The notes below the pieces were generated by a model that saw nothing but the letters and a program-made list of their open reading frames with translations, was not told where the DNA came from and made no database searches. Positions 22,600-32,820 of a stretch of DNA of 64,000 nt are shown here, one piece after another. How positions within the stretch are numbered: the stretch's first letter is position 1; the number at the start of each line of letters is the position of its first letter. The translations under genes were made by a program, and so were the position numbers. The stretch is from Agrypnia vestita (lineage: Eukaryota > Arthropoda > Insecta > Trichoptera > Phryganeidae), in assembly GCA_016648135.1 (NCBI GenBank), contig JADDOH010001563.1:124001-188000 (forward strand), written 5' to 3'.

Positions 22600-23511
22600 T
22601 GAATCAATGGAAGAAATAGTTAGAGATTATTCCTTTCATTTATTAATGCACGATTACAGAGTTTTTGTGGCAGGCTGCCTGAGAGATGTTGTATGAAGGA
22701 ATAAAAATATGAGAACAAATAGAAAGATACGCATTTATAAGACCTTTATGCGACTAATCCTCACATGTGGTATTGAAGCGAGGGCGGACACTGTCAAAAC
22801 AAACTGCTTGGACACTGGTAAGAACAACTGAAATGAGGACTTTGCGTGCTATTACTAAGAAGACTCTGCATGATCGTGTGAGGAATACAGAAATCCGCGA
22901 GGTCTGCGAAATTCAAGATGTGATCAGATGGGGGTGACAAAGTGTGCAACAAGATTACCATAAATTTCTCTGCATGACGTACCAGATGCACGCAACGATC
23001 CATGGAGAGAACCGTGATTGGAGTAAGCCTAAGAGATAGAATTAGAAATGACGAAATTAGGCGCAGAACTAGAGTAGTGAATATCATGGATCGTGTAGCG
23101 AAGCTAAAATGGCAATGGGCAGGACACGTTGCAAGACAGGATGCTACAAGATGGCCTCCCAGAGTTCTGAAATGGAGACCTTGGGAGAATAAAAGAAGCA
23201 TCGGAAGACCTCAAAACAGATGGGCCGATGATATTGCCGCTGTGAGGGGAAAGAAATGGCTACAATTAGAAAACAACAAGGAAGAATGGAAAGAGAAGGA
23301 AGAGGCCTATATCCAGCCGTGGAAAGACGAAGGCTGATGAAGAAGAAGAAGAAGAAGACATACCAGATGGACTGCGTCCACCAGGGAGATCCCCGAAGCC
23401 CAGAAGTAAGTTTGGAATAAATTATAAACATCTAGAAGGAACTGGAACATACATAAATGCACCAGAACGAATAAGAGAGGACGTTTTGCATATAATTCAT
23501 TGCAAAATATA
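22600..23511 (+). pseudogene. RTE-like non-LTR C-terminus (group N2) interrupted by another LINE
   Basis: The first part (about 22660-22975) reads VAGCLRDVV, stop, RNKNMRTNRKIRIYKTFMRL, GIEARADTVKT, then with frameshifts TTEMRTLRAITKKTLHDRVR and EIREVCEIQDVIRWG. The frame is then cut at 22988 by the N1 copy and resumes after 23369 with PDGLRPPGRSPKPRSKFG. The preserved order shows that this was the host LINE. Multiple stops and frameshifts are present. The catalytic RT motifs lie upstream and are absent. Confidence 0.75.
22989..23356 (+). mobile_element. 5'-truncated N1 LINE insertion with 13 bp target duplication
   Basis: The insertion is flanked by GACGTACCAGATG (22976-22988) and GACATACCAGATG (23357-23369), a 13 bp duplication with one mismatch, typical of target-primed reverse transcription. 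Its frame (23002-23337) is open for 111 codons: GVSLRDRIRNDEIRRRTRVV, RVAKLKWQWAGHVARQDATR, WPPRVLKWRPWENKRSIGRP, NRWADDIAAV, and EEAYIQPWKDEG before TGA and (GAA)n. Only the C-terminal tail is present. It is better preserved than the sibling at 14676-15195. Confidence 0.85.
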
Positions 23512-24007
23512 AGAGCGACACTTGTTGTTTTGACAGAAGCGAAACCACAGGTAAGTAAGCGAATGAAACAATGAGCGTTTGTGTGAATATAAAAAAAACA
23601 GCGAAATAAAAAATTAATTATAAGTAAAAAAAGAAGTAGTTTTTCGTTTCTATTGCACTAGGCATTAAAATAGCTGTTCTGTTATTAGTTTCTTTCGTTC
23701 TTGATAATATGAGCTAAATAAGTTAACTGTTAAATAAATTTTTTTTCAAGGTTTTTCTTTTTAAACATTGTAATAAGATTTTTTTCTTCCTTGATAAGGA
23801 CCAAGTTATTGTGTTATATTTAATTATATGTTTTTGTCAACTAATAATTAACATCCGAGTTACATGAACTGTTGAAATCAATATGTGAATTCTTATACTA
23901 TTGATGGATTTGTAGAAATTATTCATGATGATCATAAAATGGGGTAAAAAAATTAACTATGTTACCTCTACGTGAGTTTAATAATAATTTTATATGTTAC
24001 TAATTAA
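23512..24007. other. AT-rich stretch, nothing recognised
   Basis: No frame, terminal repeat or known signature. Confidence 0.45.
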
Positions 24008-24085
24008 GTTTCAAGAGTAACTGAATCTCTCATCGACGAGTTTAATACTTCACCTGTTGATGAGAGATTCCGTTGCTCTTGAAAC
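24008..24085. repeat. Hairpin with ~32 bp arms (F5)
   Basis: 24008-24040 (GTTTCAAGAG ... CATCGACGAG) and 24054-24085 (CTGTTGATGAGAG ... CTCTTGAAAC) are inverted repeats with 13 bp between. The right arm again shows (T)TGATGA, a GAG/CTC stem, then GAAAC. It is the smallest member of the motif-bearing hairpins in this window. Confidence 0.75.
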
Positions 24086-24830
24086 TCAAATAATAAAATG
24101 TGACATTTTTTTAAACTCAAATTGAGTAGCTAATGTTTGTTTTTAATGTTTTTTTAAACTCAAATTGACATAGCTAATGTTTTTCAGGAAAGTTAATTAA
24201 CTTTTTATATATCTGCGATTTAATATTGTATAATGAAAAATTTTAAAAAATACAAATGTAACCCAACATTTTTAATTGAACGTAATAATAATGTGTCGTT
24301 CCCAAACATTTTTTGATGCAATTTAATCTCAGTCGCGGGTTACTCCGTATCTATCCCTGTAACCAACTACCATCTCTTATTCACCCTCAGGGTACTGTGA
24401 TGACGGAAGGTTTCACTTTGGCTGCGCCTCAAGGGTGAAACAACCAATTTCCGGTGAACTCTGTCAAAATCAAAATTATATTCCACGTGGAATAACTAAT
24501 GTAAAATTGAGTGGTTATCGGTTGCTAAGCAGATAGCAATGTATTTTGTAACAAAAACATTTTAATCCTGAAGAAATACTAGGGCATGGTGTCAAAGAGT
24601 TTCATAGTATCGATTATACTGTATTTAAATTAATGGAATTGAAATAAAGATCGAAACTAATAAATCTTTGAAAAAAAATTGAAATCTGTCAATAAATGAC
24701 TGTGAAATAGATTATTTAAGTTTAAGATTTCTAGCCACGACTGTGCTGCCCAACTAAGCTAAAAAGCAGTATCTCCATTAAAAAAATTACTGAGTAAATC
24801 AAGAAAATGTAAATAGAGCAATTTATATGA
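24086..24830. other. Non-genic stretch, small local duplication
   Basis: TTTTTTTAAACTCAAATTGA with TAGCTAATGTTT occurs twice at ~24109 and ~24152 (43 bp offset). About 24330-24470 is GC-richer but not recognisable. No open frame. Confidence 0.45.
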
Positions 24831-25260
24831 TATATTTTCAATGCAAATCTGTACCTTTCGATCGATCTGATCTAAATTTTGCATACTTATTCTTTAGGGC
24901 GAGGCGCGTAATATAGGCGTCATTTTCTCTTTACCTCTAACCCCTCCCTCCCCGATATATTTTCTGTAAAAATCTACACCGTCTGACCGATCTAACTCAG
25001 ATTTTGACACGCAGTGTTAGGGACCCGGTGGGTAACATAGGTGATATTTCCTCCCTCAACTTTTACGCCAGCCCCCTCCTCTGACATATTTTCTTTGCAA
25101 ATCTGACCGATCTGACCCACATTGTGATACTTTTAGTACCAGTCGGGTAATACAGGCTACATTTTCCCTTCCCCCTCTAACCTATCCCCTCCCCCAGACA
25201 TATTTTCTGTACAAATCTACACTGACCGATCGGACCCAAATTTTGCATACATATTCCCGA
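24831..25260. repeat. Degenerate tandem repeat, ~113-130 bp unit, four copies
   Basis: ATATTTTC(A/T)(A/G)T(G/A)(C/A)AAATCT recurs at 24831, 24957, 25087 and 25200. Each is followed by a (C)TGACCGATC(T/G)GA(C/T)C(C/T) box, an ATTTTG(C/A)(A/T)(T/C)AC box, a GGGTAATA(T/C)AGG-like box and a CCCTCCC-rich segment. Units are diverged. The array ends ~145 bp before a Helitron-like 3' end (25404-25407), so it may be the body of that element. Confidence 0.7.
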
Positions 25261-25372
25261 CGAAAAAAATATGCCACATTACTTCCCTAGATATCCTATC
25301 CATCCTATCCATCCCAGCCTTAATTAAATGGCAACATTTTTTTAATTAGAGGCTTTGCAAAACCAAATTAAT

Positions 25373-25407
25373 CCTTAATTCGTGCAACGCCGGGTACAAA
25401 CAACTAG
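25373..25407 (+). mobile_element. Helitron-like 3' end
   Basis: TTCGTGCAACGCCGGGTAC is followed by AAACAACTAG and then T. The GCAACGCCGGGTA ... CTAG|T ending is common to non-autonomous insect Helitrons. The 5' TC end was not located, so element length is unknown. It may include the tandem array upstream. Confidence 0.45.
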
Positions 25408-26904
25408 TTCTAAATTTTATCTGCTGGACATTGAATAAAATATGAATTCACAATGATAAAGAGTATGACGTTTTTGTTTGGTCACGTTCTCACGTATGTA
25501 TCAGTGATTTATATATTGTAAAAATTTTAGAAGGTTGCTATGATAAAGCGAGTTGATTTTGTATGCACCAACAAGGTATTGATAAGCTTTATATAAATAA
25601 AATCATAAGATTAACAGTTACATAACAGCTGTCGATACTCGCGGGCCGTCTCGTAGATTTCTTCTTAAGAAATGTATATGAAGAGGTGATAAAATCCCAT
25701 GTTAAATCTGTTCAACTGTGGAAGGAGAAAGGCATGTGTATAAATGGCAATGGTGTAGGTATTTAAGCCGTCTGCGTTTTACAAATGATATTGAGATCCT
25801 CTCAGACGTTCCAGACGACCTTCAGAACGGAATTTGAGATCTTTCAAGTGTGGGAAGTCAGTAGCAAAGCAAGTTTTACCCTCAAATATCTCAAAGATCA
25901 AAGTATTGATAAAACGATATTGACTCGATAGACGTTCATTTAAACTCTTAAAAGACTGTGCTAAAAAAAACTTTGGTGACGGTGGAGTAACACAGCGTTA
26001 CCTGATTAAAAATCGGCATAGTTTTTAATATGTGATAAAATATACATAAATACGATGCAGATAAGACATTTAAAAGGTCCCTTTATATAACTATGTAAGG
26101 TAAACATACATATTTGCATTATTTTAGTAAATTATTATAAAATTACGGCAAATCGAATTTGCGTACGCTTCCGCCGATGTTTCATTGGCAACTGAATACA
26201 ACGAAGCGGTCGCCAGCTCGCTTCAGTCGCATGCACTCCGTCTTTATCTAACACATGTTACCCGACTCTACCGTACTCTTTCTATATTGTTTTTGCTTTC
26301 GCCGAAACCCAAGCAACCGCCATCTCTGTCCTACATGAAATGTATAGTATTGTCGTGCTCTTTCTTGCTCGATTTAACTGCGATGTACAATATTCTGCTC
26401 TCTCTTGCACACTGGCGGAAAATACGAGAGTAATGAATAAATATTTTTTAATTAAAAAATCCGTACATTCCTAACAGTTTAATTTAGTAATTTTGGTGTG
26501 AAAATGTCTATTCGATGATTACAAAAAATGGGACGTTTTAGTTTTCGTAAATAAGGTAGATATTTCATATTTTGTATGACAAGTAGACCTACGTTACATC
26601 ACCGACACACAGGAGTTAATGGCAGACCACTTTGAACGAGTCGACAAATATGTATAACTAGGCTAAAATATTCCATAGTCGGAGGTTGACATCATAATCA
26701 TAACTTTTTTTTGATACATCAGCAACTCGGGTCGTCGTCAACGTATATATTGACTCATTGTATTTAAATTATCCTTTGTTATATAAGTACTTTTTTTTGT
26801 TTGCATGCAATATAATATTAACGTTTATTGTGCTTACTTGACCCAATTCAGTGTTGCAAATAATTTCTAGTCTACAAAACAATTGCACCGTGCTGTGCGC
26901 CTAC
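25408..26904. other. Non-genic stretch with a GC-richer block
   Basis: About 26160-26430 is GC-richer, begins GCGTACGCTTCCGCC, ends CTGGCGGAAAATACG and contains an 82-codon frame without recognisable domains. The related ends hint at a MITE with poor terminal repeats. The rest is AT-rich with no gene seen. Confidence 0.35.
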
Positions 26905-27232
26905 AAACACTCTTTCTTTTTTTATTTGTACATCTTCACTTGCTCCCGGAGCGTCTCTCCTTACTTCATCAATAAATATCCACACCCAATCGCAAAAATT
27001 TTTTCATTCCATGAACCCACATCTCTTAGCTAAAGTTCGCAGAAGACACACATGAAGAAGGGCAGTCGGGTCTCCACCATCGGATCAAGTGAACCTCTGC
27101 TAAGCTTCCACAGACATTTTTTGTTATTTTATTTGTACATCTTTGCTTGCTCCCGGAGCTTCTCTCATGTGAGAAATATATTTTCACACTCAATCGCAAA
27201 TACTCATTTCTTCCATGAACTTATATTTCTAA
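26905..27232. repeat. Diverged tandem duplication, period ~207 bp
   Basis: ATTTTATTTGTACATCTT, GCTTGCTCCCGGAGC, TCTCTC, CA(A)TCGCAAA and TTCCATGAAC occur in the same order at ~26915-27015 and ~27125-27222. The small frames over both halves are not similar to any protein I know. Confidence 0.65.
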
Positions 27233-27435
27233 CGAGGTCTAACTTGATTCTAGAGGCTCAAGAATTCACTTAACAAATCTTTCGCTTCTTTTGCTTACAA
27301 AAATCGCGTTCTGTTAAAACAAAACCACCTCTTTGTCCACGGGCATCGCCATATATACTCATGAACAATCAACACCGTTTGCCGTTTTCTAGCATACTTT
27401 TTTTTTATTATTTATTTGATATAATATATTATTCG

Positions 27436-27455
27436 TTAGGTTAGGTTAGGTTAGG
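27436..27455 (+). repeat. Interstitial (TTAGG)4
   Basis: Four perfect tandem copies of TTAGG, the ancestral arthropod telomere unit. It abuts the left end of the fold-back at 27464. At 20 bp it may be chance or a trace of repair, and it is not a telomere. Confidence 0.8.
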
Positions 27456-27463
27456 TTTTAGTA

Positions 27464-27780
27464 GAATTTTCTTATAACTCATTAGGAATTATATCTTTTC
27501 GATACCAGGCGCGTGCAGTGAAAACAAAAAGCATAACTTTTTCCTAAGCATATATTTTGAAAATAAACCAAAATTAGATATATATCTCGTAATATTCCAA
27601 TCACGATAATTAACGTATTATTCAGATTTTAATATTTCATAATATTCTGCCAGATAAATTAATAGTAAATTTCGATTTTTTTTTCCAAATAGATGATTAA
27701 ATAAAAGTCATGCTTCTTGTTCTCACTGCATACCCCTGGTACCTACAATATATTATTCCTAATGAGTTGTAAGAAAACTC
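27464..27780. mobile_element. Fold-back element F6 (~150 bp diverged arms)
   Basis: The left end GAATTTTCTTATAACTCATT and right end AATGAGTTGTAAGAAAACTC are inverted. Further in, ACCAGGCGCGTGCAGTGAAA pairs with the complement of CTCACTGCATACCCCTGGT. Together they make two arms of about 150 bp with almost no loop. The right half is related to 40905-41075, so it is a dispersed family. No coding capacity. Confidence 0.7.
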
Positions 27781-27900
27781 GTTCGTTTTGAAGCCGCGGG
27801 GTGTCTCCATGCTTTTCAATGATGATCGAGAACGTTCCAGAATATTCCGCGGAATGTGGAACCACTACACTACGATAAAACAATACTTTTCTTCTGAAAA

Positions 27901-29060
27901 TAATTGAAGACCCCGTGGCAAGAAGTTGTTAACTAACATTCAAGTCATTTTGAGATTATTAGATATTTCCATTTCGCCTTTGAAAAATATGTTTAATTGC
28001 TAATTCAAAATTAATTTTTATTGATTTATGTCACTAAAATTCCAAAAAAGTATTTATACAGTAATTAAAACGCATTTATGCACAAAAATATAAAAATATA
28101 CTAATTTTCCCCAAAAAAATGTAGTTAACAACCATTTTTCGCCTCTGGAACTCATTTTTAATAGAATAACACCTTTTTAAAATTGGTAAAACACGAACAT
28201 CAAACAATCCTTCAAATGCTATCCGTTTTTACCATCCATTATCCAAAATCACAAAATACCCGGCATGTTAATTAATATTACAAAATATGGTATGTATCAT
28301 TTAAAATTATTGAAAAATAATATATAAGTACATATTATAATAGTCTTCAAATAAAAACAAATGTATGACAGTACTGCCAGAGTAAAATTTATATGAACCA
28401 TAAATAGTCCAATCAATTTAAAAGGCGTGTTAATTTTAGAATGATGGCATGAACATGTTATTATTGAAGATTACATGTTCTTCCCATTAGTAACTGATTT
28501 GATTTTTATGAAAAAGTGTAGGTAACATGTTCATCCCTATGATTTGAACATGTTCTAATTATTTTTAAGTGCTGAACAATGAGGCGTTCGAAATGTGGAT
28601 ACATCGGAGAATGCTCCGGATACCCTGGACGGATATGGTCAGCAACACAAGAGTTCTTCAAAGAGCTAGAGTGAATAGAGAGTTGCTGACAAATATCAAA
28701 ATCCGAAAGGTATCGTATTTGGGTCATGTGCTCAGAGGAGAAAAATATGAATTGCTCCACCTGATTCTTATGGGCAAGATAGAGGGTCGTGGAGGTGTTG
28801 GAAGGAGACAAATTTCCTGGCTCCGCAATATACGCGACTGGACGGGCATAAGAAGTGTTGGAGAGCTGTTTCGAGCTGCCCAGGACAGGGACGCTTTCTC
28901 TCGGGTGATAGTCAACGTTGGGGGGACCTGACATGACACCAAAAGAAGAAGAAGAAGAAGAACAATAGAAAGAGCGTACAACATTTAGTTTAGACGGCCT
29001 ATTAACTCATTTTTGACAAAAATGTTAGTTAACAACTTCTTGCCATGGGGTCTTCAATTA
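27901..29060. mobile_element. 1160 bp element with 40 bp terminal inverted repeats
   Basis: 27901-27940 and 29021-29060 are reverse complements over 40 bp with a single mismatch (TAATTGAAGACCCC(A/G)TGG ... GTTGTTAACTAACATT). If the outer TA is the duplicated target, it would fit the Tc1/mariner pattern. A LINE tail (28566-28962) occupies the right third. No transposase is recognisable, so it is non-autonomous and later hit by a LINE. Confidence 0.75.
28566..28962 (+). pseudogene. Non-LTR retrotransposon C-terminus (group N3)
   Basis: A 120-codon open frame (28569-28931) reads AFEMWIHRRMLRIPWTDMVS, NTRVLQRARVNRELLTNIKI, RKVSYLGHVLRGEKYELLHL, GRGGVGRRQISWLRN and SVGELFRAAQDRDAFSRV, then TGA and (GAA)n at 28943-28962. 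It is the longest and cleanest N3 copy in the window. It is a C-terminal remnant without RT or endonuclease motifs, so a protein function is not expected. Confidence 0.8.
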
Positions 29061-29473
29061 TAATCAGATTTAAATTGTGATGCGTCAAAGACTAGTTTGG
29101 CGCGCCCCTGGAAGGCGGATTGGGCGTCGCGTCGTTCGTCGACTTTTTGACGAGAACGACGCCCGCAACCCTGCTCCCGCGGCAAGGCTCTCTATTTCGT
29201 TTTCGCATGTAAGTGAGATATGGCAGCTGATTTCCCAGCGGCCGTATAACACAAGACAAGGTGCGCTCGGCGAGAAACACACAAATTATAACTTGCCAAA
29301 AATATGGAGATGTGTGCGGCAGATGTTTTAAAGTTCTGCGGTACGACATTGTCTTTGCGAGAGTCACACGGGTTGAAGTGATGCTTGTCTGGCTACTTTA
29401 AATTTATTTTATTTTATAACAAATAGACCGGTCGTTGTGGACCTTAATATATGAAGACATACACAAGTACAAA
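29061..29473. other. GC-rich block with frames on both strands
   Basis: 29080-29340 is GC- and CpG-rich, with frames of 84 (plus), 65 and 91 (minus) codons overlapping each other. None shows a domain. It could be a transposon subterminal region or a conserved non-coding block. Confidence 0.35.
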
Positions 29474-29894
29474 TCTATACTAATATATAAAGATGTAAAT
29501 TTGTGAGTTTGTATTTGTAAGTGTGGATTTAGGAGGTAAGATCCGAAACTACTCATCCGATTTCAAAAATTCTTTCAACAATATTTAGAATAGACTTTCA
29601 ATGTGGTTAACGGCTATATTGACAATATTCGTTAAAATAAGAGGACTTTTCGTGGTGACCTATTTTACAACTAAATTTGATGAAAAAATAGTCGAGCAAT
29701 GCGTTTTTTACGAACGCTGCCTTAAACGTAAGAGATATTTAATTACTTTCTATGCAGAAGTTGTAGAAACCTAAAAGTTATATAAAAAAGTTCATGGCGA
29801 CATACATCTATATGTTAAGGTTAATACACAAATTGATAAAATATGACTAAAAGTTACTAAAAATCTATGCGTGCAAAACCACGAGCACAGCTAG
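29474..29894 (+). mobile_element. Non-autonomous Helitron (421 bp)
   Basis: The left end TCTATACTAATATATAAAG follows an A, and the body continues with the GATCCGAAACTACTCATCCG and TTTCAAAAATTCTTTC blocks typical of insect Helitron MITEs. The right end reads GCGTGCAAAACCACG (a short CGTG/CACG hairpin), AGCACAG, then CTAG followed by T. The TC...CTAG termini, A|T insertion site, lack of terminal inverted repeats and 3' hairpin are the defining Helitron features. No Rep/helicase is encoded. Confidence 0.9.
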
Positions 29895-31396
29895 TATGTT
29901 TTAAACAATATGAAGATAAAATTATGACATAAAACTCTCTTCATTTATTTATTTTATTTTCAATGTGCATTGAGTTCCATATTACATATGGCCTAATAGA
30001 TGATTGTACAGTTGTATGTATTAATAAATAAACAACTTATACAAATAAAGTGTCACGAGTCTCGAGACTGTAGAAACGGGAAGAATAATACGTAATTGAG
30101 AATTTTGCAGCACTCTGGATAATTTACAATATATTGGAAATTACAAGAAGAGTCTGGAATAAACTATAAAATTCTCTAAACGTCTAGAAACAATGTGAAA
30201 CGGTGCCATCGAGGCAATCAAAATTGAAAGAAACCGTTGGCGATTCAGTGTAGCTAGCAAAATAGCAGAAACAATAATTTAAGAGAGTACCTAACGGGTA
30301 TTTGGAAATAGTTTCCGTACGTTAGAATATTCTAAGACGAGTAAAGTATTTCACAGACGAGTGACTAATGCAAAATTTGTGATTTTGGCAAATATTATAT
30401 TGTAAATATATAATATTAAAAAAAATAAGAGGTGAAGAAATCTGTTTCATTTTAAATTATTTTTCTTGCCAATTTATGATTGTATGTAAAAAAAAAAAGA
30501 CTATTATACAGACAACAAGAGAGCGATACCGCTTTCAATGCTTCAAAAACGAATAAAAAATATCATTTTATTTCCTCACCGATAAGAAAGAAAAAACATC
30601 GTATTTCCTCGTCCAAACATTGGGCAGATTCCAAAATCTTGATCACATTTCATATCACATACATTTATCGTGTATTTATGGATGCTTTATCAACCTTTTT
30701 TGTTTCGCAGATTTTATGTTCCCTGAGGAAGCATCCATCATTCACTCCTCCTTTCAGAGCCATCGTGAATTTGTAATTTTTTTCTCAGATAACACAGACG
30801 TTCGTGCCAGGGGTCTATTCCACCCCGTAATACTCCATGCTGAGAATATCGGATCGAATTATTCGTCTTGTTTCTTCCTCTTTTCGAATCGTACTTTTTG
30901 GAATTCTTTGTATCCAGTTATACGAATCTAAAAGCGCCCCGTGGACCTGATAAAATCTTTTGGGAAAGCGTAGGAACTGAATTTATAAAATAATATCATC
31001 ATCATCATCATTCCGTTCATTACAGTGAATGGACACCCACAGCATTCCCAGGACCGTTTTTTGAGCGAAAACTCTCACATCGGTCCTACTCATAGTTGGC
31101 CAGGTTGATAATTTTTTCACCAACGCTGCAAGGTTCGGGCCTCAAAAGCCCATTCGCTCCTCTAGAACACAATTTCTTCATTTATTTATAAAAAACTACA
31201 TTATTATCAAAAGTTATCACGGAACAGTTATTTCAATGCCTATTGTAATTAATGAGAGACGAAAACACACAATACACTATGTCCTTAACTTACTTTTATT
31301 AAAATTTTCAAAGAAAACAAACACTATGTGGCATTGCACAATAATTAAAAAAAATTGCATTAAATTTATTTGGTAAATGTAATATATATATATATG
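29895..31396. other. AT-rich stretch, one short microsatellite
   Basis: 30993-31011 is an (ATC)n run. Next to it, 31012-31170 is GC-richer and may be the 3' UTR of an antisense LINE with an (ATG)n-type tail, but no coding residue supports it. Frames at 30480-30931 show nothing recognisable. Confidence 0.4.
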
Positions 31397-31535
31397 TATC
31401 TATTATTAATGAATTATAAAAATATATTTACGATGTTTCCCCCTCATTTTAGACCCCCGTTCTATCATATATATATACTCTATAATATATATATATCTAT
31501 ATATATATTAATATATCTATAGGGGGAAACATATA

Positions 31536-32820
31536 TTAGGTCCTTACATATGAAATTGGCGTTTAGTATGGGAGGAACATAAAGCCGATTTTTTTTTATT
31601 ATAATATATTTATTTAATCAAAGTATGTACATTGCTATCTATGCACTTTTGCCATCTCATAGGTAGTTCATCGATCCCTTTACTAAAAAAACCATTCGGA
31701 CGGGAATCAATAAAATCTTTGAAGGCGGTTTGGACTGCCCCATCGGAGTTGAATTTTTTCCTTTGCAAGAAGTTATCCAAATTTCGAAAAAAATGGTAAT
31801 CTGTTGGGGCAAGGTCCGGAGAGTACGGTGGATGTCTTAGACATTCCAATTGAAGCTCCTCTAATTTGGTAGCCGTCTGTTGTGCAGTGTGTGGTCTAGC
31901 GTTATCATGAAGCAGCAGTGGCCTAGAGCGATTAACCAGCCTCGGTTGTTTAGCAGCTAGCTTTTCCATCATGGTTTGCAGTTGCTGACAATAGACATCT
32001 GCCGTAATCGTCTGGCCAGATTTAAGAAAGCTGTAGTGAACGACACCAGCACTAGTCCACCAAACGCTCACAAGTAACTTTTTTGGAGTCAATTTTCGCT
32101 TGGGGCATGGTTTGGCTGGTTCGGCAGGGTTCAGCCATTGCGATGAGCGCTTCCGATTATCGTACAGGATCCACTTTTCATCACAGGTAATGATTCGATT
32201 TAAAATCCCTTCATTATTGTGCCGGTTGAGTAATGCAACGCAGCAGTCAACGCGCGTTTGTTGATTTGCTTCACTCAATTCGTGAGGTACCCACCTTTCA
32301 AGCTTTTTCACCTTACCAATTTGCTTCAAGTGGATTAAAACAGTTTTATCACTAACACCGCAGCCTGCAGCTAACTCGGATGTGGTTTGCGATGGATCCG
32401 CTTCCACAATAGCCTTCAATTCTTCATTATCAACTTTGGTCTCCGGCCGTCCACGGGGCTTGTTCTGCAGGTCGAAATTTCCAGAACGAAAACGTTGGAA
32501 CCAAAAACGCACTGTGTTTTCTTTTGCGGCACCGTCGCCATACACATCATTAATCCTTCGAGCCGTTTCTGCAGCACTGGTGCCACGGTGGAACTCGTAC
32601 TCGTAAATAACGCGATATTTCAAGTTTTTCATTTTGTAAACTGAGTGACGCAAAGAAAAAAACAATTGAGGAAAAAACAAATGAATTATAATTTTCAAAA
32701 CATAAATACATGAGTAAATAGCTGTATAAATTTGGATTTGGAATTCCTAACCAAAGAGAAGATATTTGAGATCAAATTTGCCAGTACGGCAAAACGCCAA
32801 TTTCATATGTAAGGACCTAA
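31536..32820 (-). mobile_element. Complete mariner element, cecropia-like (1285 bp)
   Basis: 31536-31564 and 32792-32820 are perfect 29 bp inverted repeats starting TTAGGTCCTTACATATG and ending TTGGCGTTT. Both outer ends abut TA (31534-31535 and 32821-32822), the duplicated target of Tc1/mariner transposons. Length, repeat length and a single uninterrupted transposase gene match canonical mariners. Perfect ends and an open gene point to recent insertion and possible activity. Confidence 0.97.
31610..32632 (-). CDS. Mariner transposase (340 aa, intact)
   Basis: This is a DDD/D transposase that cuts and pastes the surrounding element at TA sites in the nucleus. I chose the ATG at 32632 (MKNLKYRVIYEYEF) because related mariner transposases start there and the total becomes 340 aa, the family norm. 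The in-frame ATG at 32698 would add 22 non-conserved residues. The N-terminal helix-turn-helix region is in residues ~1-110 (GTSAAETARRIN, NTVRFWFQRFRSG, GRP at 61-63). The signature WVPHEL is at 114-119. The catalytic triad is D151 (CDEKW), D243 (LHDNARPH) and D278 (TDYHFF), with 34 residues between the last two (DD34D), and YSPDLAP at 270-276. No stop or frameshift is present. By resemblance it groups with cecropia/Hsmar1-type mariners. Confidence 0.96.
   Translation of the reverse strand: MKNLKYRVIYEYEFHRGTSAAETARRINDVYGDGAAKENTVRFWFQRFRSGNFDLQNKPRGRPETKVDNEELKAIVEADPSQTTSELAAGCGVSDKTVLIHLKQIGKVKKLERWVPHELSEANQQTRVDCCVALLNRHNNEGILNRIITCDEKWILYDNRKRSSQWLNPAEPAKPCPKRKLTPKKLLVSVWWTSAGVVHYSFLKSGQTITADVYCQQLQTMMEKLAAKQPRLVNRSRPLLLHDNARPHTAQQTATKLEELQLECLRHPPYSPDLAPTDYHFFRNLDNFLQRKKFNSDGAVQTAFKDFIDSRPNGFFSKGIDELPMRWQKCIDSNVHTLIK

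Noticed and set aside
27436..27455. Telomere or subtelomere
   Set aside because: Only four TTAGG units, with ordinary dispersed repeats on both sides.
32382..32644. Plus-strand frames of 74 and 85 codons
   Set aside because: They are shadows antisense to the mariner transposase gene.
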